Below, one piece after another: positions 41,744-49,088 of a stretch of DNA of 64,000 nt. Below the pieces are notes generated by a model. That model had not been told where the DNA came from. It ran no database searches and worked only from the letters and a program-made list of their open reading frames with translations. The DNA comes from Parahoeflea olei. Lineage in GTDB: Bacteria > Pseudomonadota > Alphaproteobacteria > Rhizobiales > Rhizobiaceae. Location: contig NZ_LQZT01000042.1 in assembly GCF_001703635.1 (NCBI RefSeq), positions 117,550-181,549 of the forward strand, read 5' to 3'. A program made the position numbers and the translations under genes. Positions within the stretch are counted from its first letter, which is position 1. Each line of letters opens with the position of its first letter.

Positions 41744-41989
41744 ATGGCGACCAAATACATCCCGAAACCTTGGAAGTGCTCCACAGCCGAGAACTTCGAA
41801 TACGATCTGAGCCGCGCTGCCGACCGGATTGTCAAAGCCACCGGGCTGACCGCCGCAGAGATCCAGCAGACTTATCCGTCAATCCGGCCATACCATCTGC
41901 GCGCCCTGGATAACGGCGAAACGCTCGGCATCCGGATGGCATTCGCGATCATCGAGACCCTCGGCGGAGACGTGGAGGTGCGGGCATGA
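41744..41989 (+). CDS. Small putative regulator of the lysis operon
   Basis: The 81-residue protein has a C-terminal segment (residues 30-75) that reads as a possible helix-turn-helix: LTAAEIQQTYPSIRPYHLRAL. Its stop overlaps the muramidase start as ATGA. CGGAGACGCGC precedes the ATG. A regulator or antiholin role is possible, but no family is recognised. Confidence 0.5.
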   Translation: MATKYIPKPWKCSTAENFEYDLSRAADRIVKATGLTAAEIQQTYPSIRPYHLRALDNGETLGIRMAFAIIETLGGDVEVRA

Positions 41990-42789
41990 AGTCGACCTAC
42001 GCACGCGCCATGAAAGGCATCCGCATTTCCGAAGGGGGCTGGAGCAACCATCCTCGCGATCCCGGGGGAGCCACCAACTACGGCATCATCCAGACGGTCT
42101 ACGATACCTTCCGCAAGTCGAAGGGGATGTCGAAGCAGTCAGTGCGCCTGATCTCGGAAGCCGAGGTCAACGAGATCTACAAGACCCAGTACGCCGACAA
42201 GATCCGCTACGACGAGCTGCCGGCCGGAATCGATTACGCGACCCTCGACGGAGCCGTGAACTCGGGTGTCTCACGCGGTGCGAAATGGCTTCAGAGCGCA
42301 CTGGGTGTCAGTTCTGACGGCAAGATCGGATCCCAGACAATCACGGCTGCCGCCAAGGCCGACTCCATCGCGACCGTCAAGTCCATGTGCGCGAGGCGGA
42401 TGTCCTTCCTTCGAGGCCTGTCGATCTTCTCGACCTTCGGCAGGGGTTGGACTTCCCGTGTCGCCCGGGTGGAAGCGGAATCCGTTTCGATGGCGATGGA
42501 GGCTCGCGGGATCTCCTCGAAGTCGCTGCCCATCGCCCTCCAGGCTGAGTCTGTGCGCGCAGCAGAGAAGTCGAAGAACGCCACCGCAGGGGTCGCGGGA
42601 TCCGGCACTGCCGCCGCGACGTCCTCCGTGTCGACGGACTGGTCGAATCTTGCAGGGGTCGAGAGCATCCTTCTGATCGGGGCCACCGCCGCGCTCGTGG
42701 TGCTGGCTGTCTATCTCATCCATCGCTCGCGCACGCAGTCAGCTCGTGCCGAAGCCTACGCCGCGGTCGCGGCAGGAGCCACAGCATGA
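41986..42789 (+). CDS. GH108-type endolysin (muramidase) with C-terminal membrane segment
   Basis: The first 175 residues match GH108 phage lysozymes: ISEGGWSNHPRDPGGATNYG near residue 12, with the catalytic Glu in EGGW, then a Y-rich helical domain and an AAKADSIATVKSM segment. The remaining 90 residues contain a hydrophobic span near 222-243 (ILLIGATAALVVLAVYLI). Typical GH108 enzymes also have C-terminal peptidoglycan-binding domains, but here a membrane anchor is present instead, suggesting membrane tethering before lysis. The dispersed repeat at 42645 lies in the linker. Confidence 0.85.
   Translation: MKSTYARAMKGIRISEGGWSNHPRDPGGATNYGIIQTVYDTFRKSKGMSKQSVRLISEAEVNEIYKTQYADKIRYDELPAGIDYATLDGAVNSGVSRGAKWLQSALGVSSDGKIGSQTITAAAKADSIATVKSMCARRMSFLRGLSIFSTFGRGWTSRVARVEAESVSMAMEARGISSKSLPIALQAESVRAAEKSKNATAGVAGSGTAAATSSVSTDWSNLAGVESILLIGATAALVVLAVYLIHRSRTQSARAEAYAAVAAGATA
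42645..42655 (+). repeat. GAATCTTGCAG dispersed repeat, copy 6
   Basis: Inside the endolysin gene, just before its membrane segment, read there as SNLAG. Confidence 0.85.
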
Positions 42790-42983
42790 ACCCTGCAGTC
42801 GTCGGTCTCGTTCGCCATGCCATCACTCTCATTTTTGGGATGCTCTTCGCTCAGACGAGCCTGTCGGCATCCGATGTCGAGACCCTCGCTTCCGGAGCCA
42901 TCATTCTTCTGAACCTGGGCTGGTTCGCGTACGACCGTCGCGCCGACCTTCCCCGGAGGAAGCGGAAGGCGGATCCATGCTGA
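42786..42983 (+). CDS. Small holin-like membrane protein
   Basis: The 65-residue protein has two hydrophobic segments, HAITLIFGMLFA (residues 11-22) and ASGAIILLNLGWFAY (36-50), and a highly charged C-terminal tail of Arg/Lys residues, the layout of small class II holins that open the inner membrane. It overlaps the endolysin stop (ATGA) and the spanin start, so the lysis genes are translated together. Confidence 0.75.
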   Translation: MNPAVVGLVRHAITLIFGMLFAQTSLSASDVETLASGAIILLNLGWFAYDRRADLPRRKRKADPC

Positions 42984-43219
42984 CCTGGCTGACCTCGTCG
43001 ATCGGGAATCTGGTGGCCAAGTTGGCGGCGTTCATGGCCATCGGCGTTGCGATCTACTGGAAGATCTATGCCGACGGCCGGGCTTCGGAGCGGGCGCGCC
43101 AGGTCGCCGAGAAGATGGATGCCGCACGCGAGCGGGAAAGGATTCAGGATGATGTTTCGAAGATGCCTGCTGATCGCGTTCGTGACGAGCTTCGTGGCTG
43201 GGTGCGCGACAACGGCTGA
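42977..43219 (+). CDS. Inner-membrane spanin (Rz-like)
   Basis: The 80-residue protein has one N-terminal membrane segment (LAAFMAIGVAIYW, near residues 15-27) and then a periplasmic charged helix with ARERERIQDDVS, as in i-spanins. It overlaps the holin by seven bases. A lipoprotein gene lies inside its 3' half in another frame, the usual Rz/Rz1 arrangement for disrupting the outer membrane. Confidence 0.8.
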   Translation: MLTWLTSSIGNLVAKLAAFMAIGVAIYWKIYADGRASERARQVAEKMDAARERERIQDDVSKMPADRVRDELRGWVRDNG

Positions 43220-43346
43220 CTGGTGCGCGACGAACAGGCCGATCCGGCCGACTGCGGCTGAGGTCGAGACGATGTCGGATGGGACTGCGCGGCAGCTCCT
43301 TGAGCATAATCGGACTGGTGCCAAGGTGTGCGGCTGGAAGCCGTAA
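43149..43346 (+). CDS. Outer-membrane spanin lipoprotein (Rz1-like)
   Basis: Starting inside the i-spanin gene in a different frame, this 65-residue protein has a basic start (MMFRRC), a hydrophobic stretch and a lipobox FVAGC at residues 14-18, giving a mature lipoprotein of about 48 residues. A second ATG at 43152 may be used. The pair would fuse inner and outer membranes at the end of lysis. Confidence 0.82.
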   Translation: MMFRRCLLIAFVTSFVAGCATTADWCATNRPIRPTAAEVETMSDGTARQLLEHNRTGAKVCGWKP

Positions 43347-43353
43347 CGAGAAA

Positions 43354-43374
43354 GGCCGGGATCAATCCCCGGCC
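43354..43374 (-). terminator. Terminator-type hairpin between convergent units
   Basis: GGCCGGG pairs with CCCGGCC around a seven-base loop. On the minus strand a TTTCTC run follows, so it suits ending the minus-strand methyltransferase operon; it also blocks plus-strand readthrough from the lysis genes. It overlaps the last codons of the gene ending at 43362. Confidence 0.75.
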
Positions 43375-43529
43375 TCGCCATCTCTAACTCGCTGTTCCAG
43401 CTCGCGGTGGAAATCCCACATCGACCGCCGCCGTTCCGGTGTCTCATCCGGAGGCGGTGGATTCACCTCTCGTGCCATCCGCGCCGCGATCTTGTCGCCG
43501 AAATGCTTCTTTATCGATTTCTCGGTCAC
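43362..43529 (-). CDS. Hypothetical 55-residue protein after the methyltransferase
   Basis: A GTG at 43529 overlaps the methyltransferase stop as GTGA. The 55-residue product, beginning MTEKSIKKHFGDKIAAR, is charged and helical with a Pro-rich centre. It is the last gene of the minus-strand operon. Too short for usual gene callers; it is supported by the overlap and by the fact that its stop sits in the terminator stem. Confidence 0.5.
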   Translation of the reverse strand: MTEKSIKKHFGDKIAARMAREVNPPPPDETPERRRSMWDFHRELEQRVRDGEAGD

Positions 43530-44791
43530 GCAAACATCTCCCGCTGCCCGGCATTCTCTCTCGCCTCGATCTCTTGAATGGACCCCTGCCGATACCAGCC
43601 CGGCTCATCCGGCTGCCGGCCGACCGCGGCTTCGGTAACGAGACGATCCTTCGCCCGGTCCCAGGAATGCCGAAGCCAGACGACGGGATCCGGCTTGCGG
43701 GTTTTCTTCGCTTTCTCGGCGATCTCGACCGCTTGCATCAACCGCCAGCCCACGAACTCCATCACAGGGACCGACATTGAATTCCCGATCCCCCGGTACC
43801 GTTCGATATCGAGAGCCGCGCGCTTGCCGACGGCGACATCGGTCCAGTTATCCGGGAATCCCTGCGCTCGCTCGCATTCCAGCGGTGTCGGGCGGCGAAC
43901 GGTGCCGTCGGCGAACACCAGCACGAAATCCAACTCATTGCCCTGCCCAGCAGGCCGAGACATCCCGGCTCCGCTGGCGTTCAGCGTTCCAAGCACCGGA
44001 GGCCAGATCAGCTCTGCAGTGCCTTCCTGACTGCTTCTGGTAGCGTCTTGTTCCGACCGTCGGCGCGACGCAGGATCCCGGCCTTCGCGGTCGAACTCAG
44101 CGAGTACGCTTCCTGCGTCGACATCTCCATCGAAGCTCGCAATGAGGAAGACTCTTTCCCGGCGTTGTGGGACTTCGAAAAATTGAGAGTCAACCGTTCG
44201 CCAGCAGAGAGTGACGTCGGTAGCGCCATGGTCGTTTCTGGAAAGCACGTGACCAGCATTTGTCCAGCCGCTCCTTGGCGGGACCAGAGGATCTCCGTTC
44301 CTTCCGCCCGCGAGAGCGCCCAGAAGACATCCGAATCCGTTTGTTTTGTCACTGAGGACTCCTTTCACGTTTTCCCACACGACAAAGCGTAGGCCGTTGA
44401 TTTCACGCATCCGCAGAGCGAGCTGCGCGAACGCCAAGGTCAGATTTCCGCGGTCGTCTTCGAGGCCACGCCGAAGCCCCGAGATCGAAAAAGCTTGGCA
44501 CGGGCTGCCGCCTTCGAGGACGTCGACACGGCCGAGCGCGCGGAGGTCGTCGTCCGAGATCTGCGTGATATCGCCGAAATTGACGACGGAGCCGCCCGAG
44601 ATCGAAGCATATTTCTTCGGAGCGAAATCCGGATCCCTCGGCAGGTATTTCGGGGCCGTCGCATTGCAGCGCGCGGCGAGCACGTGGCACTGGAACGCTG
44701 CCGGCTCGCAGTAGCCCGCGAATTCGAAGCCCAAGGGTTTCCACGCGACGCTCGCGGCCGAGATGCCTGAGAAGGTAGACAGGACGCGCAT
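43526..44791 (-). CDS. Third phage cytosine-5 DNA methyltransferase
   Basis: The 421-residue protein has C5 methyltransferase motifs: STFSGISAASVAW at residues 5-17 (AdoMet site), GGSPCQAFS near 93 (catalytic Cys), WENVKG near 138, PQRRERVFLI near 215, ERAQGFPDNW near 310 and IGNSMSVPVM near 345. The C-terminal 60 residues are a charged extension. No nuclease is adjacent. GGAGGACTTCTGA precedes the ATG. With the other two enzymes in the window this suggests the phage modifies several sequence contexts to escape restriction. Confidence 0.92.
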   Translation of the reverse strand: MRVLSTFSGISAASVAWKPLGFEFAGYCEPAAFQCHVLAARCNATAPKYLPRDPDFAPKKYASISGGSVVNFGDITQISDDDLRALGRVDVLEGGSPCQAFSISGLRRGLEDDRGNLTLAFAQLALRMREINGLRFVVWENVKGVLSDKTNGFGCLLGALAGGRNGDPLVPPRSGWTNAGHVLSRNDHGATDVTLCWRTVDSQFFEVPQRRERVFLIASFDGDVDAGSVLAEFDREGRDPASRRRSEQDATRSSQEGTAELIWPPVLGTLNASGAGMSRPAGQGNELDFVLVFADGTVRRPTPLECERAQGFPDNWTDVAVGKRAALDIERYRGIGNSMSVPVMEFVGWRLMQAVEIAEKAKKTRKPDPVVWLRHSWDRAKDRLVTEAAVGRQPDEPGWYRQGSIQEIEARENAGQREMFA

Positions 44792-45550
44792 TCAGAAGTC
44801 CTCCAGTTCGGCCATCGCACGGGCCGTCGCGGATTCCCACGGTTGGATCTGGTCGCCGCGCTCGATGTCAGCGACAGCGGCTTCCAGTCGTTCGACCTGG
44901 GATGTCGTGACTTGGAGCAGCCATGGCCGATATTCCGTCGAGAACGACCACAACGAATATCTGTCGCAATCCGCGATCTCGCAGAGAACGTCGTCCGCAT
45001 CGTCGCGCCCGAGAAACTCGAACTGGTCTCTCAACTGCCAGACACCGATCCTCCAGCGGCTCCGGAGAGCGGCCATCGCATCAAGAGGCGGCACCTCCGT
45101 CACGCGGGGATCCGCACACCACGTCACGCGCACGCTGCCGCCTAGCTTGTCGGCGATCTCACGCATGCGCAGAGGGTGCGGATGCCGATCGCGCACCAGT
45201 CCGGTGCAGTCGTGAGCCGTGTAAACGGGAGTCAGATGAGCCTGCTCGCCGCCGATTTCCTGCCGATACGGCCACGCCGCTGCGCGCCAGTAGGCATCCA
45301 CAGCGAGGTCACGGATACGGTCGAGGGTGACGGCTGGCATTCGACGATGGGACACTGTTGCGACACCGCGCGAATACGATTTGAGCGTTATCGGCGAGAT
45401 GCCGAGAGCGGCGGCGGTAGCGTCACGGTCGATGCCGTGTGACGCGAGCAGCTCTTCGGCTGCGCGGCATGCGTTGCCGATCTCGCTGTCGGTGAGGAAG
45501 TAGCGAACGCTTGGACGCGTCGTCTCCTCGATTTCGATGTCTAGTTCCAT
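44792..45550 (-). CDS. Hypothetical 252-residue protein with HTH-like segment
   Basis: The stop directly abuts the methyltransferase start, so the two are coupled. Residues 38-60 include DRDATAAALGISPITLKSYS, a good match to a helix-turn-helix. The rest is an acidic, Trp-rich body without recognised motif. It could regulate the operon or assist the methyltransferase. GGGAGACTGAA precedes the ATG. Confidence 0.65.
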   Translation of the reverse strand: MELDIEIEETTRPSVRYFLTDSEIGNACRAAEELLASHGIDRDATAAALGISPITLKSYSRGVATVSHRRMPAVTLDRIRDLAVDAYWRAAAWPYRQEIGGEQAHLTPVYTAHDCTGLVRDRHPHPLRMREIADKLGGSVRVTWCADPRVTEVPPLDAMAALRSRWRIGVWQLRDQFEFLGRDDADDVLCEIADCDRYSLWSFSTEYRPWLLQVTTSQVERLEAAVADIERGDQIQPWESATARAMAELEDF

Positions 45551-45607
45551 TTCAGTCTCCCGGATGTTGAGTTCGTGTTCCTCTGCAGTGCGTGGTCATC
45601 TTCGTGA

Positions 45608-45673
45608 TTTGGCTACCGCGACCTCCCGGAAGGAGGTTTCGGCCACAGCCACGTGGCCATCGTCAGGCGGCTT
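45608..45673 (-). ncRNA. Hammerhead ribozyme-like RNA, copy 1
   Basis: On the minus strand the RNA reads GCCGC, CUGACGA, U, a stem II of six pairs (GGCCAC/GUGGCC), GAAA, a stem III of six pairs (ACCUCC/GGAGGU, including the A15.1-U16.1 pair), then C and GCGGU. CCGC and GCGG close stem I, giving a type I topology. The predicted cut is after C at 45620. An extra U sits after A9, as in a few viroid hammerheads. The stem II loop (UGGC) can pair with GCCA beyond stem I. The stop codon of the gene ending at 45663 is the UGA of CUGACGA. Confidence 0.8.
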
Positions 45674-46010
45674 CGTCGAGATCTTCGTCGTCATCGTCGT
45701 CGCTCTCGTTGACGACCGGCTCGACGTAGTCTTTCAGCTCGATCAGACCCCAGCGCTCCCCGGTGGCCGCGATCTTGTCTTCGTCGCCGCACCCGAACTG
45801 TCCGTCTGCGTAGTAGACTTCGAAAATCCGGGCCGAGAGCGGCTGGCTCCTGAGCGAAAATGTCTCGTACCAGGACTGGCGCGCTCCGATTGCGGTTCCG
45901 TACTCGGTTACCGCTGCGAGGATGGCGTGGCCCTCGCTCTTGCCCGTTCCCGACGCCGCCAGAACGCCGCTCCGTGCGCAGATCAGATGGGCTGTGTGTG
46001 CTGTTTTCAT
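45663..46010 (-). CDS. Hypothetical protein between two hammerhead-like elements
   Basis: The ATG at 46010 follows GAGGAG. The 115-residue product begins MKTAHTAHLICARSGVLA and ends in a long run of Asp/Glu (NESDDDDDEDLDEAA). The acidic tail may mimic DNA or bind a basic partner. It is flanked on both sides by ribozyme-like elements, so its message would be released by cutting at each end. No family is recognised. Confidence 0.6.
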   Translation of the reverse strand: MKTAHTAHLICARSGVLAASGTGKSEGHAILAAVTEYGTAIGARQSWYETFSLRSQPLSARIFEVYYADGQFGCGDEDKIAATGERWGLIELKDYVEPVVNESDDDDDEDLDEAA

Positions 46011-46034
46011 GTTCGTTCTCCTCATGCGGTTGGG

Positions 46035-46099
46035 TTTGGCTACCGCGACCCTCATGAGAGGGTTTCGACCGCTGCCAGGCGGTCATCGTCAGGCGGCTT
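46035..46099 (-). ncRNA. Hammerhead ribozyme-like RNA, copy 2
   Basis: Same architecture as copy 1: stem I CCGC/GCGG, CUGACGA, U, stem II GACCGC/GCGGUC, GAAA, stem III ACCCUC/GAGGGU, C, GCGGU, with predicted cleavage after C at 46047. Compared with copy 1, stems II and III differ in sequence on both sides so that pairing is kept, while all core positions are identical. The stem II loop (CUGGCA) again contains UGGC complementary to the GCCA downstream of stem I. The stop of the gene ending at 46089 lies in the core. Confidence 0.8.
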
Positions 46100-46505
46100 T
46101 TAACTGCGCGACCTTCTCTTTGAGTTCCACGCCCTCAAGAGCAGCGATTTCTTTGAATTTAGCGACGATCGCCGCTGCCACCGTCGAGTGGTCGAAGTCG
46201 AACTCCCCCGCGACGCGAGACGCTACATATGCGTAGTTATCGCGCGCCCATTCGGCTTTATCGGCGGGGATTTCAAAGCGACGCGCAACCTGCATCGACA
46301 CTTCGGCAGCGTCTACGAAGGCGAGCGTGTAGATCGGCGCGAGGTCAGAGATGCCATCGTACAGTTCGTAGGCGTCTTCCGTGACGGTAGCGCCGGCGGC
46401 GTAGCGTAGGCCCACGAGCCAGCGATTACGTTCGTCGCTGGATACGACATTCTTGAATACTGCAGTCTTCAGCAGTTCGAGCGCGGTCTGGATTTCTTCG
46501 TTCAT
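46089..46505 (-). CDS. Hypothetical 138-residue protein upstream of the ribozyme-like elements
   Basis: A GGAGATCGAA ribosome site precedes the ATG at 46505. The product is acidic and helical, beginning MNEEIQTALELLKTAVFK, and ends KVAQLKAA, immediately at the core of the second hammerhead-like RNA. It is the first gene of the minus-strand operon that continues to 43362. No known domain is visible. Confidence 0.6.
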   Translation of the reverse strand: MNEEIQTALELLKTAVFKNVVSSDERNRWLVGLRYAAGATVTEDAYELYDGISDLAPIYTLAFVDAAEVSMQVARRFEIPADKAEWARDNYAYVASRVAGEFDFDHSTVAAAIVAKFKEIAALEGVELKEKVAQLKAA

Positions 46506-46760
46506 TTCGATCTCCTTTGTTTCGGCATCTCGGCGGCCCTATGCCGTGTGCCGATGACTAATGGTGTGTCCGGATGCGGACACAAAGCAATAGCCGGAAT
46601 CAAAATAATTCATTGTCAACAATTACTTAGGTTAACAACGTCTGATTTCACGAAACGCCGTTCACACATTTGTCCGTGAGTTTTACGCCGGCGAGTTCGG
46701 TCGTTTGTCGCTTTCGGCCGCCGGCGAGATCCTGGTCTCGTCAGACAAGGAGGTGTCGAT
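46506..46760. promoter_or_regulatory. Divergent intergenic control region
   Basis: This 255-base gap separates divergent genes. It holds a perfect dyad GTGTCCG/CGGACAC (46566-46583) and an AT-rich stretch with an imperfect dyad TTGTCAAC/GTTAACAA (46613-46638), plausible operators and promoters for both directions. A GCCGGCG block near 46688 resembles the start of the promoter family, but the TTGCGC and CACCAT boxes are absent. Confidence 0.5.
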
Positions 46761-47330
46761 ATGGGAAAGAAGAAGTCGCTTTGGTCATTGCTGAATCCGT
46801 TCACCTGGATCGCCGCCGTCTTCGGGCCGCTGTTGCGGTGGCTCGGCCTGATGCCGCCCCCGCGCACGGACGGTTTCGAAAACCTCAGCACGGCCGACGT
46901 CGAAGAGGCAGCCGAGCAGGCGAAGAGAACGGAAGAAGCTATCGATGCGATCGTGCGCGACATGTCGCCTGCCGAAGTCGTGAAAGCCTACGCGTCGGCT
47001 TCCCCGGAGGATCGCGCTCTTATGGACCTGTCCGTGCTCGACGCCGAGGGTCAGGACTGGCTACAAAACCTGAGCGAAGACGACCTAACGCTGTTGGCGA
47101 TGTCGACGACGGCTGGCTGTGCTCGAAGCCTCGAAGCGCGGGCTGTTAAGCCGATCTATCGGAAGCCGATCGACGAGACGGGTGAGGCCGAGATCCTGAA
47201 GATCCCGGCCCCTGTAGATGAAGAAGAGGAGAAGCGGGCGTTCGTCGCCGCGCGGTATCGTGAGCTATTCCACGCGCGCGGGGTTCCGAACTTGAATCCG
47301 AGATACGTTCCCAGCGGCACCATTCATTGA
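46761..47330 (+). CDS. Hypothetical 189-residue protein with N-terminal membrane anchor
   Basis: AAGGAGGTGTCG precedes the ATG. Residues 11-32 (LNPFTWIAAVFGPLLRWLGL) are a likely membrane or amphipathic anchor after a Lys-rich start, so most of the protein would be cytoplasmic. The remainder is acidic and helical. It is a single-gene unit, as expected for superinfection exclusion or other lysogenic cargo, but no such family is recognised. Confidence 0.6.
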   Translation: MGKKKSLWSLLNPFTWIAAVFGPLLRWLGLMPPPRTDGFENLSTADVEEAAEQAKRTEEAIDAIVRDMSPAEVVKAYASASPEDRALMDLSVLDAEGQDWLQNLSEDDLTLLAMSTTAGCARSLEARAVKPIYRKPIDETGEAEILKIPAPVDEEEEKRAFVAARYRELFHARGVPNLNPRYVPSGTIH

Positions 47331-47495
47331 AACTGACACCCAGTCGCTCTTGATCCTGAAACCGCCCATGTCTGACATCGGGCGGTTTTTGATTTCGAAG
47401 AGCCTGATAGCGTCCCAGAGTTCGGGGACCTCGTTGAGAATCCCGCCCCAGCGCGCGGCCATCGCTTCATCAGAGAGATCGGTGCGCGGATCCAT
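47265..47495 (-). CDS. Hypothetical 76-residue protein
   Basis: The ATG overlaps the upstream stop as TGATG, which supports it although its last 65 bases run antiparallel under the end of the plus-strand gene. The product begins MDPRTDLSDEAMAARWGGIL and looks like a small soluble helical protein. Unknown function; the C-terminal third is less certain to be meaningful. Confidence 0.45.
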   Translation of the reverse strand: MDPRTDLSDEAMAARWGGILNEVPELWDAIRLFEIKNRPMSDMGGFRIKSDWVSVSMNGAAGNVSRIQVRNPARVE

Positions 47496-47815
47496 CAGGC
47501 TGCTCCACGGTCACGGTTGCGCTCGATGTGCGCCTGGCGCTGCTGAAGCGCGACCCGCAGACGGCGAACTTCGGCTTCGAGACTTGCAACGTGGCGGACG
47601 GCGCGCATTGCAACGCGGCCCAGCTCATCGGCACGACCGCGGGCTTCGACGAGTTCCGTCGCATATTTGTATGCAGCACGCTTCTCCTTGCGCTCGGCGG
47701 CGGCCTGGCGACCAGCGGCGGCTGCCTGCGACATCGTCGCGGCGATACCCATGGTGAGCAGGGCCAGCTCGCCTGCGGCTGCTCCGGCGGGGTTGCGGCT
47801 TGTGAACATCGACAT
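47495..47815 (-). CDS. Hypothetical coiled-coil protein with hydrophobic N-terminus
   Basis: GAGGAGTGCCGCGT precedes the ATG at 47815, preferred over one 13 codons earlier. The 106-residue protein has an Ala/Gly-rich hydrophobic segment (GAAAGELALLTMGIAATM, residues 11-28), then a Lys/Arg/Glu coiled coil to the end (VASLEAEVRRLRVALQQRQ). This layout recalls small membrane-anchored phage proteins. It is coupled to the next gene by TGATG. Confidence 0.5.
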   Translation of the reverse strand: MSMFTSRNPAGAAAGELALLTMGIAATMSQAAAAGRQAAAERKEKRAAYKYATELVEARGRADELGRVAMRAVRHVASLEAEVRRLRVALQQRQAHIERNRDRGAA

Positions 47816-47934
47816 ACGCGGCACTCCTCTGACATCGGGATCATATCGATACATGGACCCTAATCATTTGTGAGCCCGCAATCTCCCGGAAGAGTTAAGA
47901 GAGTGCGATCGCACTCATGCAGAAGTCCGTGATA

Positions 47935-48234
47935 TTAGCGAGGCAGCTTTCTGATAGACAGCTTGTTGCCGCGTCTTTCGTGACAGACGGTGCAGAATAG
48001 GTGCGGCTGGATGTCGGCAAGCAATGCGGCGGCACCGAGGGCGCGACGGACATCCCGGCGCTCGATGTGACCGTATCTACGGCACCGCTGACACCACCCC
48101 AGGAGCACGTACCACTCTGGGAGCTTGTCGAGGGTCGGGTAGAGGTCGTAGTCTCCGGAGCGGCGGCTGCCCTCGCTGACGGTGTAGCCGATGTCGGCAG
48201 AGGCCGTCAGGTCGATGCTACGCCGATGTTTCAT
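47935..48234 (-). CDS. Hypothetical zinc-ribbon-like protein
   Basis: The 99-residue product has a CQRCRRYGH motif near residue 48 and CTVCHERRG near 81, a four-cysteine arrangement suited to a zinc ribbon. The start overlaps the end of the upstream gene by 17 bases. Many phage proteins with such ribbons bind nucleic acids, but no family is recognised. Confidence 0.6.
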   Translation of the reverse strand: MKHRRSIDLTASADIGYTVSEGSRRSGDYDLYPTLDKLPEWYVLLGWCQRCRRYGHIERRDVRRALGAAALLADIQPHLFCTVCHERRGNKLSIRKLPR

Positions 48235-48466
48235 CGACCACGCGCTCGTACGACGGCTTCCAGCCGCGGGCCATCCCCTTTGACATCAAGGAGGAGGCGA
48301 TCCAGAGCTGATCCCGGAGGAAATCGGCGTCGGCGAGGAGATTTCGGATCGCGGCGAGTGCGTCTCCGTCGAAAGCGGAGAGTATGGACACGGCGGGATC
48401 GGGCTGGGGAGACGACTGGGTGCCAGTTTCTGCGTTGGGGATATCGAGAGCGAGCTGTCGGGACAT
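48218..48466 (-). CDS. Hypothetical 82-residue protein
   Basis: AAGGAGATCTC gives a strong ribosome site before the ATG. The acidic, helical product begins MSRQLALDIPNAE. It is first in a two-gene unit with the zinc-ribbon-like gene. Function unknown. Confidence 0.6.
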   Translation of the reverse strand: MSRQLALDIPNAETGTQSSPQPDPAVSILSAFDGDALAAIRNLLADADFLRDQLWIASSLMSKGMARGWKPSYERVVDETSA

Positions 48467-48538
48467 GAGATCTCCTTAGGAATGTTATCCGCGTCAACGA
48501 ATTTGTTCCTATTTTGTTCTCATTCGCAGCGATCGGAG

Positions 48539-48829
48539 TCAAGCGGAGTCTTCAGGATCCCATCGATACCGCTCCGGATAGCGCGCGACCTTCGCTTCCG
48601 TGATTCCAGGTTCACGGTCAACGGGATCGCGGTACAGGTCACGGGCGGTTTCGATCTCGAGCCAGAATTCGGCGTCGGTCTCACTCATGTGCCGATACCG
48701 GGCTGAACGCTCTTCCGGCGGCAGCGCGAGCCAGTCGTCGTAGCGGACGATGTCGTCGGCGGATGGATCTCCGGGGATCCAGCGCATGCGAAGCCAGTCT
48801 CGAAGGGTGTCATACTCGGGATCTCTCAT
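48539..48829 (-). CDS. Hypothetical protein, related to the one at 49089
   Basis: The ATG at 48829 is used, as the longer frame to 48895 lacks an ATG. The 96-residue protein shares a pattern with the protein at 49089: a start of the form L-x-LR-x-x-WIP, a Y-x-x-(F/W)L-x-L segment about 20 residues on, and an acidic second half with Met-Ser. The two are probably diverged duplicates. No function is recognised and no clear ribosome site is seen. Confidence 0.5.
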   Translation of the reverse strand: MRDPEYDTLRDWLRMRWIPGDPSADDIVRYDDWLALPPEERSARYRHMSETDAEFWLEIETARDLYRDPVDREPGITEAKVARYPERYRWDPEDSA

Positions 48830-48905
48830 GCGCGGGAGAGTAGCCGGTGAGGATGATGGCGTCGAGGTCCTTGCTTCTGGCTCCGCCGGCGACAATGATA
48901 GTCAT

Positions 48906-48981
48906 GCGTGCTTAGCTCAGTTGGTCAGAGCGGCCGATACCATGGTGTCGGAGGGTCTGCGGTTCGAATCCAAAACGCGCC
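48906..48981 (+). tRNA. tRNA-like sequence, probably degenerate
   Basis: The 76-base segment has an acceptor stem of six of seven pairs (GCGTGCT/AACGCGC), a normal D arm (GCTC...GAGC with AGTTGGTCA loop), the T-loop consensus GGTTCGAATCC and an anticodon stem CCGAT/GTCGG. The T stem keeps only two good pairs and the anticodon loop has eight bases (ACCATGGT), so decoding is unclear. There is no encoded CCA. A terminator on the same strand follows at 49052. It could be a decayed phage tRNA or a tRNA-shaped RNA with another use. Confidence 0.5.
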
Positions 48982-49051
48982 TTCTCAAAGACGTGACTGC
49001 TCAGCGTATTCGAGACGACCGCCCTGGTGGCATAACAGTGAGCAAACGATG

Positions 49052-49082
49052 AGGCGGCATGGAGATATCCTGCCGCCTTTTT
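49052..49082 (+). terminator. Rho-independent terminator
   Basis: AGGCGGCA pairs with TGCCGCCT around a 11-base loop and is followed by a T run. Its direction fits ending the transcript of the tRNA-like sequence, and it stops just before the convergent gene at 49089. Confidence 0.85.
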
Positions 49083-49088
49083 CGTGTC

